Counted from the first letter of the stretch, positions 8,018 through 17,739 are shown. The stretch: DNA of 64,000 nucleotides from Streptomyces spiralis (GCF_014654675.1 NZ_BNBC01000008.1:158331-222330), one strand, 5' to 3'. A program made the numbers and translations. Notes: generated from the letters alone by a model not told the origin.

Positions 8018-9219
8018 GCCTCCACCTCATCCGCCATGGGGATCACCGCGAGGACGCGCGTCCCGTCGCCCACCGAACTCGTCACCGTTAGCCTCCCGCC
8101 CAGTTCCGCCAGCCGTTTGCGCATGCCGTCGAGCCCGAAACCCGTCGACTCATCCACAACGAATCCGGCTCCGTCGTCGGTGATCTCCAGCTCTACCCCG
8201 TACGGCCGCCGGACCAGCACCACGCCGACCGTGGACGCTCGCGCGTGCTTGCGCACGTTGGCCAGGGACTCCTGGGTGCAGCGCAGCAGCGCGATCCGGG
8301 TGTGCTGGTCGCAGTCGAGGTCTGACAGGTCGGCGTCCACGGTGAGCTCGGTGTCCTCCGCGAAGCGGTCCAGCGTGCGGCGCAGCGTCTGGGCCACCGA
8401 ACCGGACTCCTCGCGGCCCGGGCCCGGCTGCCCGGCCGAGGCGACCAGCTCACGGGCCTCGGCGAGGTTCTCCCGGGCGGTGGATTCGATCGACCGCAGC
8501 TGCTGGACACTGCGTGCCGGATCCTCGGACATCCCCGCCCGGGCCGCCTCCGCGAGGACGATGATCGACGCGAAGCCCTGCGCGAGCGTGTCATGGATGT
8601 CCCGCGCGATGCGTTCCCGTTCGTCCGCCGCGCCCTGGCGCTGGTGCGCCTCGGAAAGACGCGCCTGTGTGCGCTCCAACTCCTCGATGAGCCGGGCCCG
8701 TTCGCTGCTCTGCGCAACGACCGAGTGCGCCCACAGGCCGATCAGTACGCCCACCGCGACCACGATCAGCGTGGACACCAGCGTCTCGCCGAAGAACTCC
8801 GCCGACCACCCCTGCCGAACCAGGCTGCCGGCCACCGTGGCGCCGGTTGCGAGCCCGAGAAACCCCATCGAGGCCCTGGGAGTGTGCCCGAACATCCAGT
8901 AGTGCGGCAGCGTCACCATGAACAGCGCCGCATAGCTGCTGCCCAGATACGCCAGCCCACCGAGCGCGAGGACGAGCACGGACAGGTACACCTGTGGACG
9001 TACGACGGGATTCCGAGGGAAGCGGTCGAGCACGGCGTAGCACAGCACCACGCAGCTGAGCAGCGCGAGCGCCTTGTACTTGCTCCCGCCGGGCGGAGCC
9101 GTCGTCACCAGCCCGACGGCCATCGCACCGAACAACACCCAGCACACTGTGTTCCACCGGCGCAGTGAAGTGGCCCAGAAGGCGTCGGCCGAGGCAGCGG
9201 TCAGAGCAGTCATGACCAT
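8014..9219 (-). CDS. Sensor histidine kinase (HisKA_3 type)
   Basis: Several N-terminal hydrophobic segments form a membrane sensor region. The HisKA_3 dimerisation box follows, ERERIARDIHDTLAQGF, with the phospho-His in the DIHD motif, and a C-terminal ATPase domain shows the N-box CTQESLANVRKHA and the G-box DDGAGF. I chose the ATG at 9219 because it overlaps the stop of the upstream MMPL gene as TGATG; another ATG lies two codons later. The product is about 401 aa. It pairs with the NarL-type regulator immediately downstream. The stimulus is unknown but may relate to envelope stress or the MMPL substrate. Confidence 0.93.
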   Translation of the reverse strand: MVMTALTAASADAFWATSLRRWNTVCWVLFGAMAVGLVTTAPPGGSKYKALALLSCVVLCYAVLDRFPRNPVVRPQVYLSVLVLALGGLAYLGSSYAALFMVTLPHYWMFGHTPRASMGFLGLATGATVAGSLVRQGWSAEFFGETLVSTLIVVAVGVLIGLWAHSVVAQSSERARLIEELERTQARLSEAHQRQGAADERERIARDIHDTLAQGFASIIVLAEAARAGMSEDPARSVQQLRSIESTARENLAEARELVASAGQPGPGREESGSVAQTLRRTLDRFAEDTELTVDADLSDLDCDQHTRIALLRCTQESLANVRKHARASTVGVVLVRRPYGVELEITDDGAGFVVDESTGFGLDGMRKRLAELGGRLTVTSSVGDGTRVLAVIPMADEVEA

Positions 9220-11417
9220 CAACGTACGTCGATCATCGGCCGCCCGTCGGACGTTTCGGCCGAGGCCGCTGCCGCGCGCACCGCTGCTCGCCCGGGCCAC
9301 CAGCTCGCATCCCCGAGCAGCAGCATCGCCGACGGCAGGATCATGATGCGGACGATGAACGCGTCGAGCAGCACGGCCGCGGCGAGGACGAAGCCGATCT
9401 GCTTCATCTCGATGATGTGCAGGAAGACGAAGCTCACGAAGACGGTGGTCATCACCACCGCCGCGCTCGTCACCACGCTCGCCGACCGTCGGATTCCGTC
9501 GAGTACGGCCTGCCGCGTCGGCACCCCCGCGAGCACGGCCTCACGGATCCGGCTCACCACGAACACCTGGTAGTCCATGGAGAGCCCGAAGAGGATCACG
9601 AAGAGGAACAGCGGCACGCGCGATCCGATCGACCCCGTGGAGTGGAAGTCCAACAACCCCTCCGCCCAGGACCCTTGGAAGACCAGGACGAGCAGCCCGA
9701 GCGCCGCCGCCGCGGACAGCAGGTTCAACCCGACACCGATCAGCCCCAGCACCACCGAGCGGAACGCGTACGTGGTCATCGCGAAGGTGACCAGCAGCAA
9801 CGCCCCCAGCACCCAGGGGAGTTTGCTGTTCTGGTGGGCGGGATAGTCGGCGTACCGGGCGACGTCCCCGCTCACTCCGAACTCCGTCCCGGGGACCCGG
9901 CCCACGGTCGCGGGCAGGTAGTCCTTCCGCAGGTGGTCGAGGGAGTCGTACGCCTGGTCGGAGTTGCCCAGGTACGGCACCTTCAGTTCGAGCGTGCTGA
10001 TCCGCCGGTCGGCGGAGGTCCGGATGCGCGAGGCGCCGGCGAACAGCGGGTCGTCGCCGGCACGCCGGGCCAGCTCGTGGAGGGCGCTGGTGACCTCACC
10101 GGCGCGCGCGGCGTCGGCCCGTACGACGACCTGGTGCGTGACCCTGTGGTCCGGGAACGCCGCGTTGAGCCGGTCGTACACGCGCATGGCGGGGATGTCG
10201 CGGGAGTGCGTGTCCCGGCTCATCTCCGTGATCTTCAGCCCGGCCAGAGGGGTGACGAGCGCGAGCAGGGCGAGCACGGAGACGCACAGAGTGGTCAGAG
10301 GATGCCGACTCGCGGGTCGCAGCAGAGCGGCCCACACGCGGCCACCACCGTCGTTCCGCACCCGCCGCGCCGGCTTCCCGCGCTCGGCGCGGCGCCGCAC
10401 CCTGCGCTCCTGCCTCTGGCCGAGCTTGACCAGAAGCGCGGGCAGCGCCGTCAGGGAACTTGCCACCGCGACCAGGACGACCACGATCGTGCCGGTGGCA
10501 AGCGAGGAGAAGATGACATCGGCGGCCAGGTACAGCGTGGCGGTGGAGGCCACAACCGCGAGTCCGGACACCACGACCGCCCGGCCCGAGGTCGCCGCGG
10601 CGAGCTCCACCAGCGCCTCGGGACTCAGCCGGCCGCCCGAGCGGGCCCGCTCCTCCCGCTCCCGCTTGAGGTAGAAGAGCGTGTAGTCGACGCCGACCGC
10701 GAGGCCGATCATGAGGATGACGTTCGTACCGACCCCGGCGTCAGGGGAGAGGTGGGACGCCACCATCGACAGTCCGACGGCCGCCGCGATCGACGACAGC
10801 GCGAGCAGCAGGGGCACTCCCGCCATGGTCACGGACCCGAACACGACCAACAGGGTGATCAGGGTGATGGGAAGCGTGATCTCCTCCGAGAGCGCCAGGT
10901 CGTCGCCGCGCTGCTGGTCGACGCCCTTGCTGATGGAGGGACTGCCGGTCTCCTCCAGCAGCAGCTCCGGATACGCCGTCCCGACGGCCCGGGTCTGCTC
11001 GACCAGCGCGCCGACCTTGTCCTTGGCGTCCCGCTCCTCGCCCCTCAGGGCCACCTCGACCATGAGGATCCGGCGGTCCCCGGACAGCAGCGGGTCGGCC
11101 ACGCCCGCCACCTCGGGCAGCCCCCGCATCCGGGCCGTGAGGTCTCTCGCGGCGGCCTCGGCCGCGCTGTGGTCGAGCGGGCCCGACCGGGAGGAGATCA
11201 GCACCTGCTCGGTGGACCTGCGCTCCAGGTGCCCCTCGGCGGCCATCGTCTCCGCCCGCCCGGCCTCGCCGACCCGGTAGTCGGCTGTCGTCGCGCTGTG
11301 GGTACCGACGGCACTGCCGATCCCCAGGCACAGCACCACGAACACGAGCCAGCCGACGATGGCCCGCCAGGGGTGCCGGGCGCTCCAACGCGCCATGCGT
11401 ACAGTGAGTGGTTTCAT
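9219..11417 (-). CDS. MMPL/RND-family membrane transporter
   Basis: This is a 732-residue membrane protein of the MMPL family, proton-driven exporters of lipids or hydrophobic compounds in actinobacteria. It starts MKPLTVRMARWSARHPWRAI, followed by the first membrane helix and a large extracytoplasmic loop. Helix clusters follow, with the family motif LMIGLAVGVDYTLFYLKRERE in the first half and LFGLSMDYQVFVVSRIREA in the second; Asp/Tyr in GxDY pairs carry the proton path. The frame is open upstream but the ATG at 11417 gives the usual N-terminus. It heads a three-gene operon with a histidine kinase and response regulator, each overlapping by a few bases. Confidence 0.92.
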   Translation of the reverse strand: MKPLTVRMARWSARHPWRAIVGWLVFVVLCLGIGSAVGTHSATTADYRVGEAGRAETMAAEGHLERRSTEQVLISSRSGPLDHSAAEAAARDLTARMRGLPEVAGVADPLLSGDRRILMVEVALRGEERDAKDKVGALVEQTRAVGTAYPELLLEETGSPSISKGVDQQRGDDLALSEEITLPITLITLLVVFGSVTMAGVPLLLALSSIAAAVGLSMVASHLSPDAGVGTNVILMIGLAVGVDYTLFYLKREREERARSGGRLSPEALVELAAATSGRAVVVSGLAVVASTATLYLAADVIFSSLATGTIVVVLVAVASSLTALPALLVKLGQRQERRVRRRAERGKPARRVRNDGGGRVWAALLRPASRHPLTTLCVSVLALLALVTPLAGLKITEMSRDTHSRDIPAMRVYDRLNAAFPDHRVTHQVVVRADAARAGEVTSALHELARRAGDDPLFAGASRIRTSADRRISTLELKVPYLGNSDQAYDSLDHLRKDYLPATVGRVPGTEFGVSGDVARYADYPAHQNSKLPWVLGALLLVTFAMTTYAFRSVVLGLIGVGLNLLSAAAALGLLVLVFQGSWAEGLLDFHSTGSIGSRVPLFLFVILFGLSMDYQVFVVSRIREAVLAGVPTRQAVLDGIRRSASVVTSAAVVMTTVFVSFVFLHIIEMKQIGFVLAAAVLLDAFIVRIMILPSAMLLLGDASWWPGRAAVRAAAASAETSDGRPMIDVR

Positions 11418-11825
11418 GCCCGACAGCCTTGCTGGGCAGGGCGGTTGGCAGACAGAGGCAACGGGTTGAACTCCGTGTCCACCGTTCGGTGGACACGGAG
11501 CGCGAGAGCTTCCCGTGGGCCGGGCAAGGCCGCGCTGAGCTCGACCCGCAGTCGCACCGCGGTCCGGTCCGACACGGTCTTCGACGGCCGCCGTCCCCGC
11601 AGCTCCGGCCACTCGCCCGCACCTGCACCCGGTCCGGGCTGTGGCCAGGAGAGCACCGAGGAGCCGTGTGGCGCGGACTGGTGGTGCGGCGCGGTGGACC
11701 GGGCGCCGGAGCGGCGTGATGGCGGTCTCCTGAACCGGGGTCGGCGGGCGGGGTGCGACTTCGGTGCAGGGCCAATAGCGGATACGCGCGAGACTCCGAC
11801 GTGGCAGCTGTGGCAGCCTGCGGAC

Positions 11826-11963
11826 ATGCCAGAGCTGCGCTTTCATGGAGGCCGTCACTACGCCGTCCAGTGCCACTACGCCTTGCCGGACGACGCCTGG
11901 TGTGTGGAGCTGAGCGAGGCCGTCCGGGCGCCGGCTGCGTCTTGCCCACGATCAGCCGAGTGA
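11826..11963 (+). pseudogene. HicB-like N-terminal fragment (45 aa)
   Basis: The short frame MPELRFHGGRHYAVQCHYALPDDAW resembles the N-terminal strand of HicB-type antitoxins (a Tyr-x-Val strand followed by a turn with Trp). It ends abruptly where the rest of the fold should be. No HicA-like partner is visible. Treat it as a weak call; it may be chance or a decayed small gene. Confidence 0.25.
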
Positions 11964-12102
11964 CCGACGTCTGTACCTTCCTCAACCGTCTGCCCATACT
12001 GGCCCAGCTCCGTCTCACTGCCCTTGGTGGGTGAGCTCCGGGAGCTTCACGGCCGCGAGTGCGCGGCGAACGTATTTGCGTGACCGTTCGAGGCGGAACT
12101 AC

Positions 12103-12436
12103 ATGACGAAGCAAGGAATCATCGAGATAGCGCGCATGGATGGGTCGGCCGCAGTGCAGGCCGAGGACGCGTTCAAACGGATTTACGCCGAGGCGTTCGC
12201 GGAGCCTTCGTACAACGAGACCGCAGACGACGTCGCCGCAGCTTTCCGCCGCTTCTCCGTACAGGCTCGCAACCGCACCTTTCGCGCTGTCTTGGCCCGT
12301 ACCTCGGAGGGCGAGCCGATCGGAATGGCATACGGCTACCCGCTCGAGCCCGACACAGTGTGGTGGGACGAACTGACCGAGCCCGTGCCCGACGACATGA
12401 GGCGCGAGGACGGGCACCGCACCAGGGTTGGGGGCT
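12103..12436 (+). pseudogene. GNAT acetyltransferase, N-terminal fragment
   Basis: From the ATG at 12103 the frame reads like the first ~110 residues of a GNAT-family N-acetyltransferase: KRIYAEAFAEPSYNET, a helix with AAFRRFSVQARN, and the core strand TFRAVLARTSEGEPIGMAYGYP. The acetyl-CoA binding RxxGxG/A motif never appears, because the coding character ends near 12436 and the frame runs into the antisense of the neighbouring hydrolase gene. The 3' half is therefore missing. Confidence 0.6.
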
Positions 12437-12445
12437 GGAAGAAGC

Positions 12446-13465
12446 CTACTTCTGCAGGAAGGACTGCAGCATGGCCGTCACTTCCTGCGGCTTCTCCTCG
12501 GTCACCCAGTGACCCGAATCGTTCAGGACCCGGCCTTCGACGTTCACGGCGTACTTACGCCATTGGTCGGCGATACTGTCACCGAACGATTCCGAGCCGC
12601 CGATCGCCAGGATTGGCATCTTCAGTTTGCCTTCGGCCGCGAACTTCGCGTTCTGCCGGATGTCTTCGCGGAGCTGTCGGTACACGCTCATCCAGGCCGT
12701 CGTGCGCCCCGGCTGCTTCAGGTAGTGGGCGTAGAAGTCGTAGTCGGACGGCGTGAACGCAGACTTGTTGCTCCCCAAGTACTCGCCGACGAATCCCTCC
12801 ACGAAGGCGCGCTCGTGGCCGGTGATGAGCTGCTCGGCGAGAGGCAGTTGGAACATGCCGAAGTGCCATGCCGACGGCTTGTTCGGATCGGCCTCCAGAG
12901 CCGGGTAGGTGTAGATGCTCTCGTCCGGAATGGGAGCTTCCATCACGGCCATGCGGCGCACCTCCGACGGCCACTGGGCCGCGTAGGCGTAGCTGACCCA
13001 CAAACCGATGTCGTGGCCGACGAGCTGGACTCCCTTGTTCAGCTTCAGCTGCTTAAGCAGCTCATGCACGTCCCCGGCCATCTGCGCTGTCTGGTAACCG
13101 CTCTTGGTGACCTCGGAGTTGCCCATGCCGCGGAGGTCGACGGCAATCACGGTGTGGTTCTTGGCGAGTGGGCCCATCTGATTCCGCCACTCGGCCCACG
13201 TCTGAGGGAACCCGTGGATCAGCACCAACGGCGAACCTTTTCCGCCTTGCATGTAATGCATGCGGAAGCCGTTGACTTCCGCGTACTTGGACCGGAAACC
13301 GGGAGGCGGTTCCGCTTGCGGGAAAGTCGACTGCCCGGCACCGGGGCCATCCTCCCGGCTCTGGCTCCATGCTGTGGTGCTTGCCGTGACGGAGACCATT
13401 AGGACGGTTACCAGCGCCGCGATGAGCGCGGTGATCCTATTGGCCTTTCCTATTCGGGTACCCAC
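12446..13465 (-). CDS. Secreted alpha/beta hydrolase (epoxide hydrolase/dehalogenase-like)
   Basis: This 339-residue protein begins with a Sec-type signal (positive MGTRIGKANR, hydrophobic core to about residue 32). The alpha/beta hydrolase core has an oxyanion motif HGFPQTW (84-90), a nucleophile elbow VGHDIG with Asp152, and a catalytic His in DSGHWV near residue 320. An Asp nucleophile in GHDxG is typical of epoxide hydrolases and haloalkane dehalogenases rather than esterases. Export is unusual for cytoplasmic epoxide hydrolases, though secreted members occur in actinobacteria. No operon partner; its stop abuts the truncated GNAT gene. Confidence 0.88.
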   Translation of the reverse strand: MGTRIGKANRITALIAALVTVLMVSVTASTTAWSQSREDGPGAGQSTFPQAEPPPGFRSKYAEVNGFRMHYMQGGKGSPLVLIHGFPQTWAEWRNQMGPLAKNHTVIAVDLRGMGNSEVTKSGYQTAQMAGDVHELLKQLKLNKGVQLVGHDIGLWVSYAYAAQWPSEVRRMAVMEAPIPDESIYTYPALEADPNKPSAWHFGMFQLPLAEQLITGHERAFVEGFVGEYLGSNKSAFTPSDYDFYAHYLKQPGRTTAWMSVYRQLREDIRQNAKFAAEGKLKMPILAIGGSESFGDSIADQWRKYAVNVEGRVLNDSGHWVTEEKPQEVTAMLQSFLQK

Positions 13466-14111
13466 GAGTCCCTCCTGAAGTCAGTTTCTCTTCATGCGTC
13501 GAATCTGGCACGGCGCACAATGGCGAACTCCTCCGGCAGACCATCTCTATTTCCCCCCAAGTTCACCCGGACAGCAAGCTGATCAGAACATCCAAGACAA
13601 AAATCAACCCGACCAAGTAGTACTAGACCATTCGAGTTGTTTCCGGCAGACAGTGCAGCCGATCCGGGCCCGCATTTCCCACGGCCTCCGCGTCTGATCC
13701 AACACTTGCGGGTCTCCAGCTCCATCAACAGCCCGCCGATCGGGTCTCGGAAGCTGAAACGGGCATCGCGGGGCGTGGGAACCAGGCACCCCGGGGATCC
13801 ACGCAAGCGATCGGCCAGGTCATCCACAACCGTCGACCTGCAGCCGCCCCGTCCTGATGCGCGCCTCATCCCGGCAGCTGGCAATGTGAGCCGTCCGAGT
13901 GAATCCGATATCTCCTCCGGTTCCTCATACCTCGACGCCGATCCAGTCGCGGGTGCCTGTCTGCGGGAGTCCGGCGGATCATGACGTGCGGCCTGCTGGC
14001 GCTGAATCGCTGTAGCGACCCGACCCGCCGGACAAGGAGCTGGGCGGAGCAGGTCGGGTCCGTCGACAAATGGCTCGACATCGGTCGCGGTGATGGGGGA
14101 CGCTTCGCGCG
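13466..14111. other. Gene-free spacer of about 650 bp, partly lower GC
   Basis: No convincing gene. The part from 13500 to 13680 is noticeably AT-richer than its surroundings and likely contains the promoter of the minus-strand hydrolase. A minus-strand frame around 13690-13790 has an ordered look (RFSFRDPIGGLLMELET) but no proper start or end and may be a decayed gene. The last 100 bp precede the DinB gene. Confidence 0.4.
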
Positions 14112-14618
14112 ATGACCAGAATCGACGACACCCCGCCCGCGTGGGACGAGCGCACCCAGCTCACCACGTTCCTCGACTACGCACGTGACACCGCCCGCGC
14201 CAAGTGCGATGGCGTCTCCGCGGAGAACGCGCGCAAGGCGCTCCTGCCGGGCTCACCGCTGATGACCATGAGCGGACTGATCAACCACCTCCGCTGGGTC
14301 GAGTACTACTGGTTCCAAGTGGTCTTCCTCGGCGAGGAAGACGGGGGCCCCTGGACCGAGGAGGACCCCGACCGCGAGATGCGTATCGCCGTCGACTTCC
14401 CGCTCACGCAGTTGCTCGACGAATACGCCGAACAGAGCGCCCGCTACCGCGAACTGGTCGCCGGGAACGGTCTGGACAAGCAGGCCCAGCGAGCTGTCCG
14501 CAACGGCCTCCACGTCGATCTGCGCTGGATCCTCCTCCACCTCACCGAGGAGACGGCCCGCCACAACGGTCACCTGGACATCCTGCGCGAGATGCTCGAC
14601 GGCACGACCGGCGACTAG
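14112..14618 (+). CDS. DinB/DUF664-family four-helix protein
   Basis: The 168-residue translation shows the DinB/DUF664 pattern. A first helix (RTQLTTFLDYARDT) is followed by SPLMTMSGLINHLRWVEYYWF, with a His in the position that usually contributes to the metal site. Later comes VDLRWILLHLTEETARHNGHLDILRE, with the second and third metal-site His residues. Members bind a divalent metal and include mycothiol- or bacillithiol-dependent enzymes; the reaction here is unknown. Cytoplasmic and apparently monocistronic. Confidence 0.85.
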   Translation: MTRIDDTPPAWDERTQLTTFLDYARDTARAKCDGVSAENARKALLPGSPLMTMSGLINHLRWVEYYWFQVVFLGEEDGGPWTEEDPDREMRIAVDFPLTQLLDEYAEQSARYRELVAGNGLDKQAQRAVRNGLHVDLRWILLHLTEETARHNGHLDILREMLDGTTGD

Positions 14619-14937
14619 ATCCGGCGGAGATCATGGGCGGAGCCGGAGTCGGATCGAGGCGACGGTGACGGTGCTCGAGGTGACGGTGCCGTGGAAGGTG
14701 TAACCGCTTTGTGCGCTTGATCTGGCGTCGTCGCAGGACCTTCATCATTGGGAGTCCTCGACCTTTACCCGGCCACCGACGCGCCCCCCTCTGCCGGGCC
14801 CCGCAGAACTCATGCTGGACGTCCAACGCGTCAAGCGAGCCGGGCGATGACCCGGCAGCGCCTCGGGTGCATCAGCGATCCATCGAAGATCACTGACACG
14901 AGGATGGTGCACCAGTGAGCACGCTGCCCGCCTGGAG
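14619..14937. other. Spacer of about 320 bp without a supported gene
   Basis: It lies between the converging DinB and SDR genes. Short Arg- or Pro-rich frames on both strands look like shadows. I see no hairpin strong enough to call a terminator. Confidence 0.4.
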
Positions 14938-15699
14938 TCAGACGGGCTGGCCGATCGGACGGATCGTCACCGTGTTGAGGTCGACGCCTGCCGGCTGGTC
15001 GAGCGCGAAGCCGATCGCCTCGGCCACCGAATCCGGGCTCATCGCGATGGGGGGAGCCTGGCCGTGCCAGAACGCGGTGTCGATCATGCCTGGGTTCACG
15101 ACCGTGACTCCGATGCCGCGGGTCGTGGCGTGCAGGCGGAGGTTCTCGGCGAAGCCGACCACTGCCCACTTCGTGGCGGAGTAGAGGTTGCCCGGGCTGT
15201 TCTTGATTCCGGCCACGCTGCCGATGAGGACCAGCCGGCCGCGGGACTGCTCGAGGTGGGGCAGGGTCGCCTTGGCCAGCAGAGCCGGGCCGAGCACGTT
15301 GGCCAGTACCATCGGTGCCCACAGCTCCGGATCGCCGCCGTCGATGACGCCGGCACCGCCCGTCCGGAAGTGATCGGCGGACGCGCCGCCTGCGTTCGCG
15401 ATTGCCGCGTCGAGCGACCCGAAGCGCTCCACCGTGCTGGTGACCGCCGTGTTCGTGGAGTCCCAGTCGGAGGCATCTGCTACCAGGCCCAGGACGCGGT
15501 CCGCGTGGCCGACTTCGTCGAGGAAGGCCTTGAGCCGACCAGGGTCGCGCCCGGTGACGGCGACCCGGTGGCCACGCACGAGCAGGAGCCGAGCGGTCGC
15601 GGCGCCGATCCCGCTCGTGCCACCGGTGATCAGGACCGTCTTTCCAGCGGCCGGCGATGCGCCGGAGTCGGTGAGTGTGTCAGTGAGTGAGGTGTTCAT
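14938..15699 (-). CDS. Short-chain dehydrogenase/reductase
   Basis: This classical SDR of 253 residues has the cofactor motif TGGTSGIG (about 25-32), an NAG-type motif IANAGG, the catalytic Ser in LIGSVAG and the YSATKWA Tyr-x3-Lys pair near residue 170. TGRDPGR after strand two suggests NADP(H) preference. The start is the ATG at 15699; the frame extends upstream into the spacer of a divergent gene. Substrate unknown. A divergent XRE regulator 100 bp away probably controls it. Confidence 0.92.
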   Translation of the reverse strand: MNTSLTDTLTDSGASPAAGKTVLITGGTSGIGAATARLLLVRGHRVAVTGRDPGRLKAFLDEVGHADRVLGLVADASDWDSTNTAVTSTVERFGSLDAAIANAGGASADHFRTGGAGVIDGGDPELWAPMVLANVLGPALLAKATLPHLEQSRGRLVLIGSVAGIKNSPGNLYSATKWAVVGFAENLRLHATTRGIGVTVVNPGMIDTAFWHGQAPPIAMSPDSVAEAIGFALDQPAGVDLNTVTIRPIGQPV

Positions 15700-15800
15700 G
15701 GCGTCCACTCTGTGGCGCGGCGCGGGCCCGCGACAGTTGCTTCCGAAGGTGGGGACGACATCCCCTGGCGCCAACGGCGCCGCCCAGGGAGGCTGTGCCT

Positions 15801-16664
15801 ATGTCGAACACGAGGTACTCCGAACTCGGTGGCTTCCTGCGTTCGCGACGCGAGCGGATCCGCCCTGAGGAGGTCGGGCTCGCGCCCGGCCCGCGGCGCC
15901 GCGTCCCCGGTCTGCGTCGCGACGAGGTCGCCGTTCTGGCCGGCGCCTCGGTGGAGTACTACACCGAGCTCGAGCGCGGTGCCGGCTCGCAGCCCTCCGA
16001 CCAGATGCTCGCCGCGCTCGCCCGCGCCCTGCGCCTCAGTCGCGACGAACGCGACCATCTGTATCGGCTGGCGAACCGCCCGATCCCGCACCAGGGCGGG
16101 ACGGCGTCACACGTCCACCCCGCGATGCTCGACCTGCTGACGCGAATCGACGGGACCCCGGCGATGGTGAGCACCGACCTGCACACCGTTCTGGTCCAGA
16201 ACCCGCTCGCCATCGCGATGCTCGGCGACCTGTCCGCGCACCACGGCCGCGCGGCGAGCTTCATCTACCGATGGTTCACCGACCCGGCCTCGCGGCAGAT
16301 CTACCCGCCGGAGGACCTCGCCCCGCAGTCACGCTCGTTCGTTGCCGACCTGCGCGCGGCAGTCGGGCGACGCAGCCCAGGCGACGCCGAGGCGACCAAG
16401 CTGGTGGACGAGCTGCTGCAGCAGTCGCCGGAGTTCCAGGCGCTCTGGGCCGACCAGGACGTGGAGGTGCGCAGAGACGAGCGCAAGCGGATCGTCCACC
16501 CCACTGTTGGCATGCTCGACCTCAACTGCCTCAGCCTCTTCAGCGAGGACGGCCGCCAGCGGTTGCTCTGGTTCACCCCACGCGCCGGGACCGACACCGC
16601 CGAGAAGCTCGCGCTGCTGACCGTCGTGGGCACACAGGCGATGCAAACCGAACCAGTTCGATGA
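15801..16664 (+). CDS. XRE-family regulator with MmyB-like ligand domain
   Basis: A 287-residue protein. The N-terminal HTH_31/XRE domain (FLRSRRERIRPEEVGL, then RRVPGLRRDEVAVLAGASVEYYTELERG) is joined to a C-terminal MmyB-type domain (about residues 100-285) that in relatives binds fatty acids or other small hydrophobic ligands. The layout and the divergent SDR gene match a very common Streptomyces arrangement in which this regulator represses the neighbouring oxidoreductase. Length is normal. Confidence 0.93.
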   Translation: MSNTRYSELGGFLRSRRERIRPEEVGLAPGPRRRVPGLRRDEVAVLAGASVEYYTELERGAGSQPSDQMLAALARALRLSRDERDHLYRLANRPIPHQGGTASHVHPAMLDLLTRIDGTPAMVSTDLHTVLVQNPLAIAMLGDLSAHHGRAASFIYRWFTDPASRQIYPPEDLAPQSRSFVADLRAAVGRRSPGDAEATKLVDELLQQSPEFQALWADQDVEVRRDERKRIVHPTVGMLDLNCLSLFSEDGRQRLLWFTPRAGTDTAEKLALLTVVGTQAMQTEPVR

Positions 16665-17104
16665 ACTGACTCAACGAGGTCTGCCACGCGACCGGGCCGA
16701 ACTGACCGACTGGCCGACATCCTGGCAGCGGCTGGGGACCCAGGACTGCGTCTGGTCGGGTGCTCGGCACGTCGTCGTGGACGACGACGCCGAACCGGAC
16801 CTCGACGGCGTTGTAAGGCTTGCGGGCAATCCCGAGCAGGCACCCCTTCACGCCCTGTAATGAGGCACCCATGGCCAAAGGCCTGACGCTGCTGTAACGG
16901 GGGAAGGCCCCCTGACCGCTGAACCACCCCCGGCGAGGCGGCTTCGGCGGCCGGGTAGGAGACGAGACCCGCACCTTCCCTGGGGTGCGGGTCTCATCGT
17001 TGGGGCCACGCCGCCGTGCGTTGCGCAGCGTGACCGACCGCGGTGCCTTGGGCAGCCACGCACCTGACCGGTTCCGGTTGTGTGGTGGTCAGGGGGAGGG
17101 GGCG
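16665..17104. other. Spacer with a terminator and no intact gene
   Basis: Between the XRE regulator and the panE remnant there is no intact gene. A minus-strand frame at 16660-16870 (RKPYNAVEVRFGVVVHDDVP) has some order but no family match I can name. The hairpin at 16964-16995 is listed separately. Confidence 0.4.
16964..16995. terminator. 12-bp hairpin
   Basis: Positions 16964-16975 and 16984-16995 are perfectly complementary (GAGACCCGCACC type) with an 8-nt loop, followed by a short T-containing stretch. It fits an intrinsic terminator ending plus-strand transcription downstream of the XRE regulator region. Confidence 0.7.
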
Positions 17105-17652
17105 ATGGTGGGCGGCCGGCGCATCACCACACCGGAGGAATCCGAACGCCTGGAGCCGAAGCTGATCACCGCCACGGAACTCGACGGTCCCTACGACCTG
17201 ATCCTGCTGACCGTGAAAGCCGGTTCCCTCGAGGCCGCCCTCCAGGACCTCAAGCCGGCGGTCGGCCCGCGCACTGCGATCGTCCCCTTCCTCAACGGCA
17301 TCGACCACCTCGACGTGATCGACACCCAGTTCCCCCCAGCCGTCCTCGGAGCCGTCGTGAAGGTCGCGGCGCAGCTCACCCCGGACGGCGCGATCACCGT
17401 GTCGGCACCGGGTGCGAGCCTCGAGATCAGTGAACTCGACGGAGGGCACACGACCCGTCTGCGCGACACGGCCGCCGCGCTGGACGTCGCCGGCTTCGAC
17501 GTCCAGGTCTCCGACCGCATCCTCACGTCGTCCTGGCCTCCCTCGCCCGTGCGGCGAAGCGCCTCGGCCTGTCCGCTCCGCTGCTGAACGCCGCCGTGGT
17601 CCGCCTCCGGGTGCACAACCAGCGCGTGGCGAACGCCTCCCGGCCGGGCTGA
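17105..17652 (+). pseudogene. 2-dehydropantoate 2-reductase-like gene with 5' loss and internal deletion
   Basis: The frame from 17105 resembles ApbA/PanE ketopantoate reductases: DLILLTVKAGSLEAAL, RTAIVPFLNGIDH and VKVAAQLTPDGAI are the middle of the NADP domain and linker. The Rossmann GxGxxG start is missing. After SDRIL the next ~100 residues, which carry the catalytic Lys and the dimer helices, are absent. The sequence then resumes in another frame with ARAAKRLGLSAPLLNAAVVRLRVHNQRVA, the family's last helix. It is therefore a deletion remnant and cannot be a working reductase. Confidence 0.75.
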
Positions 17653-17689
17653 GACCGGGCGGACGGCAACCGAACGTCCGACGCACCGC

Positions 17690-17722
17690 GGTCGCCGCGG
17701 CCTCGTGCGGGCCGCGGCGACC
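17690..17722. terminator. 13-bp hairpin between panE remnant and MFS gene
   Basis: Perfect 13-bp arms at 17690-17702 and 17710-17722 with a 7-nt loop lie 18 bp beyond the MFS stop codon. Placed between convergent genes, it can end transcription from both sides. Confidence 0.75.
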
Positions 17723-17739
17723 GGTTCCCGGGTGGTTCC

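Noticed and set aside
11408..11827. Frames on both strands upstream of the MMPL gene
   Set aside because: Low-order Arg/Pro/Ser-rich sequences with no motif; more likely spacer and promoter.
9417..11963. 848-residue plus-strand frame antisense to MMPL
   Set aside because: His/Gln/Gly-rich shadow; the MMPL reading has proper helices and family motifs.
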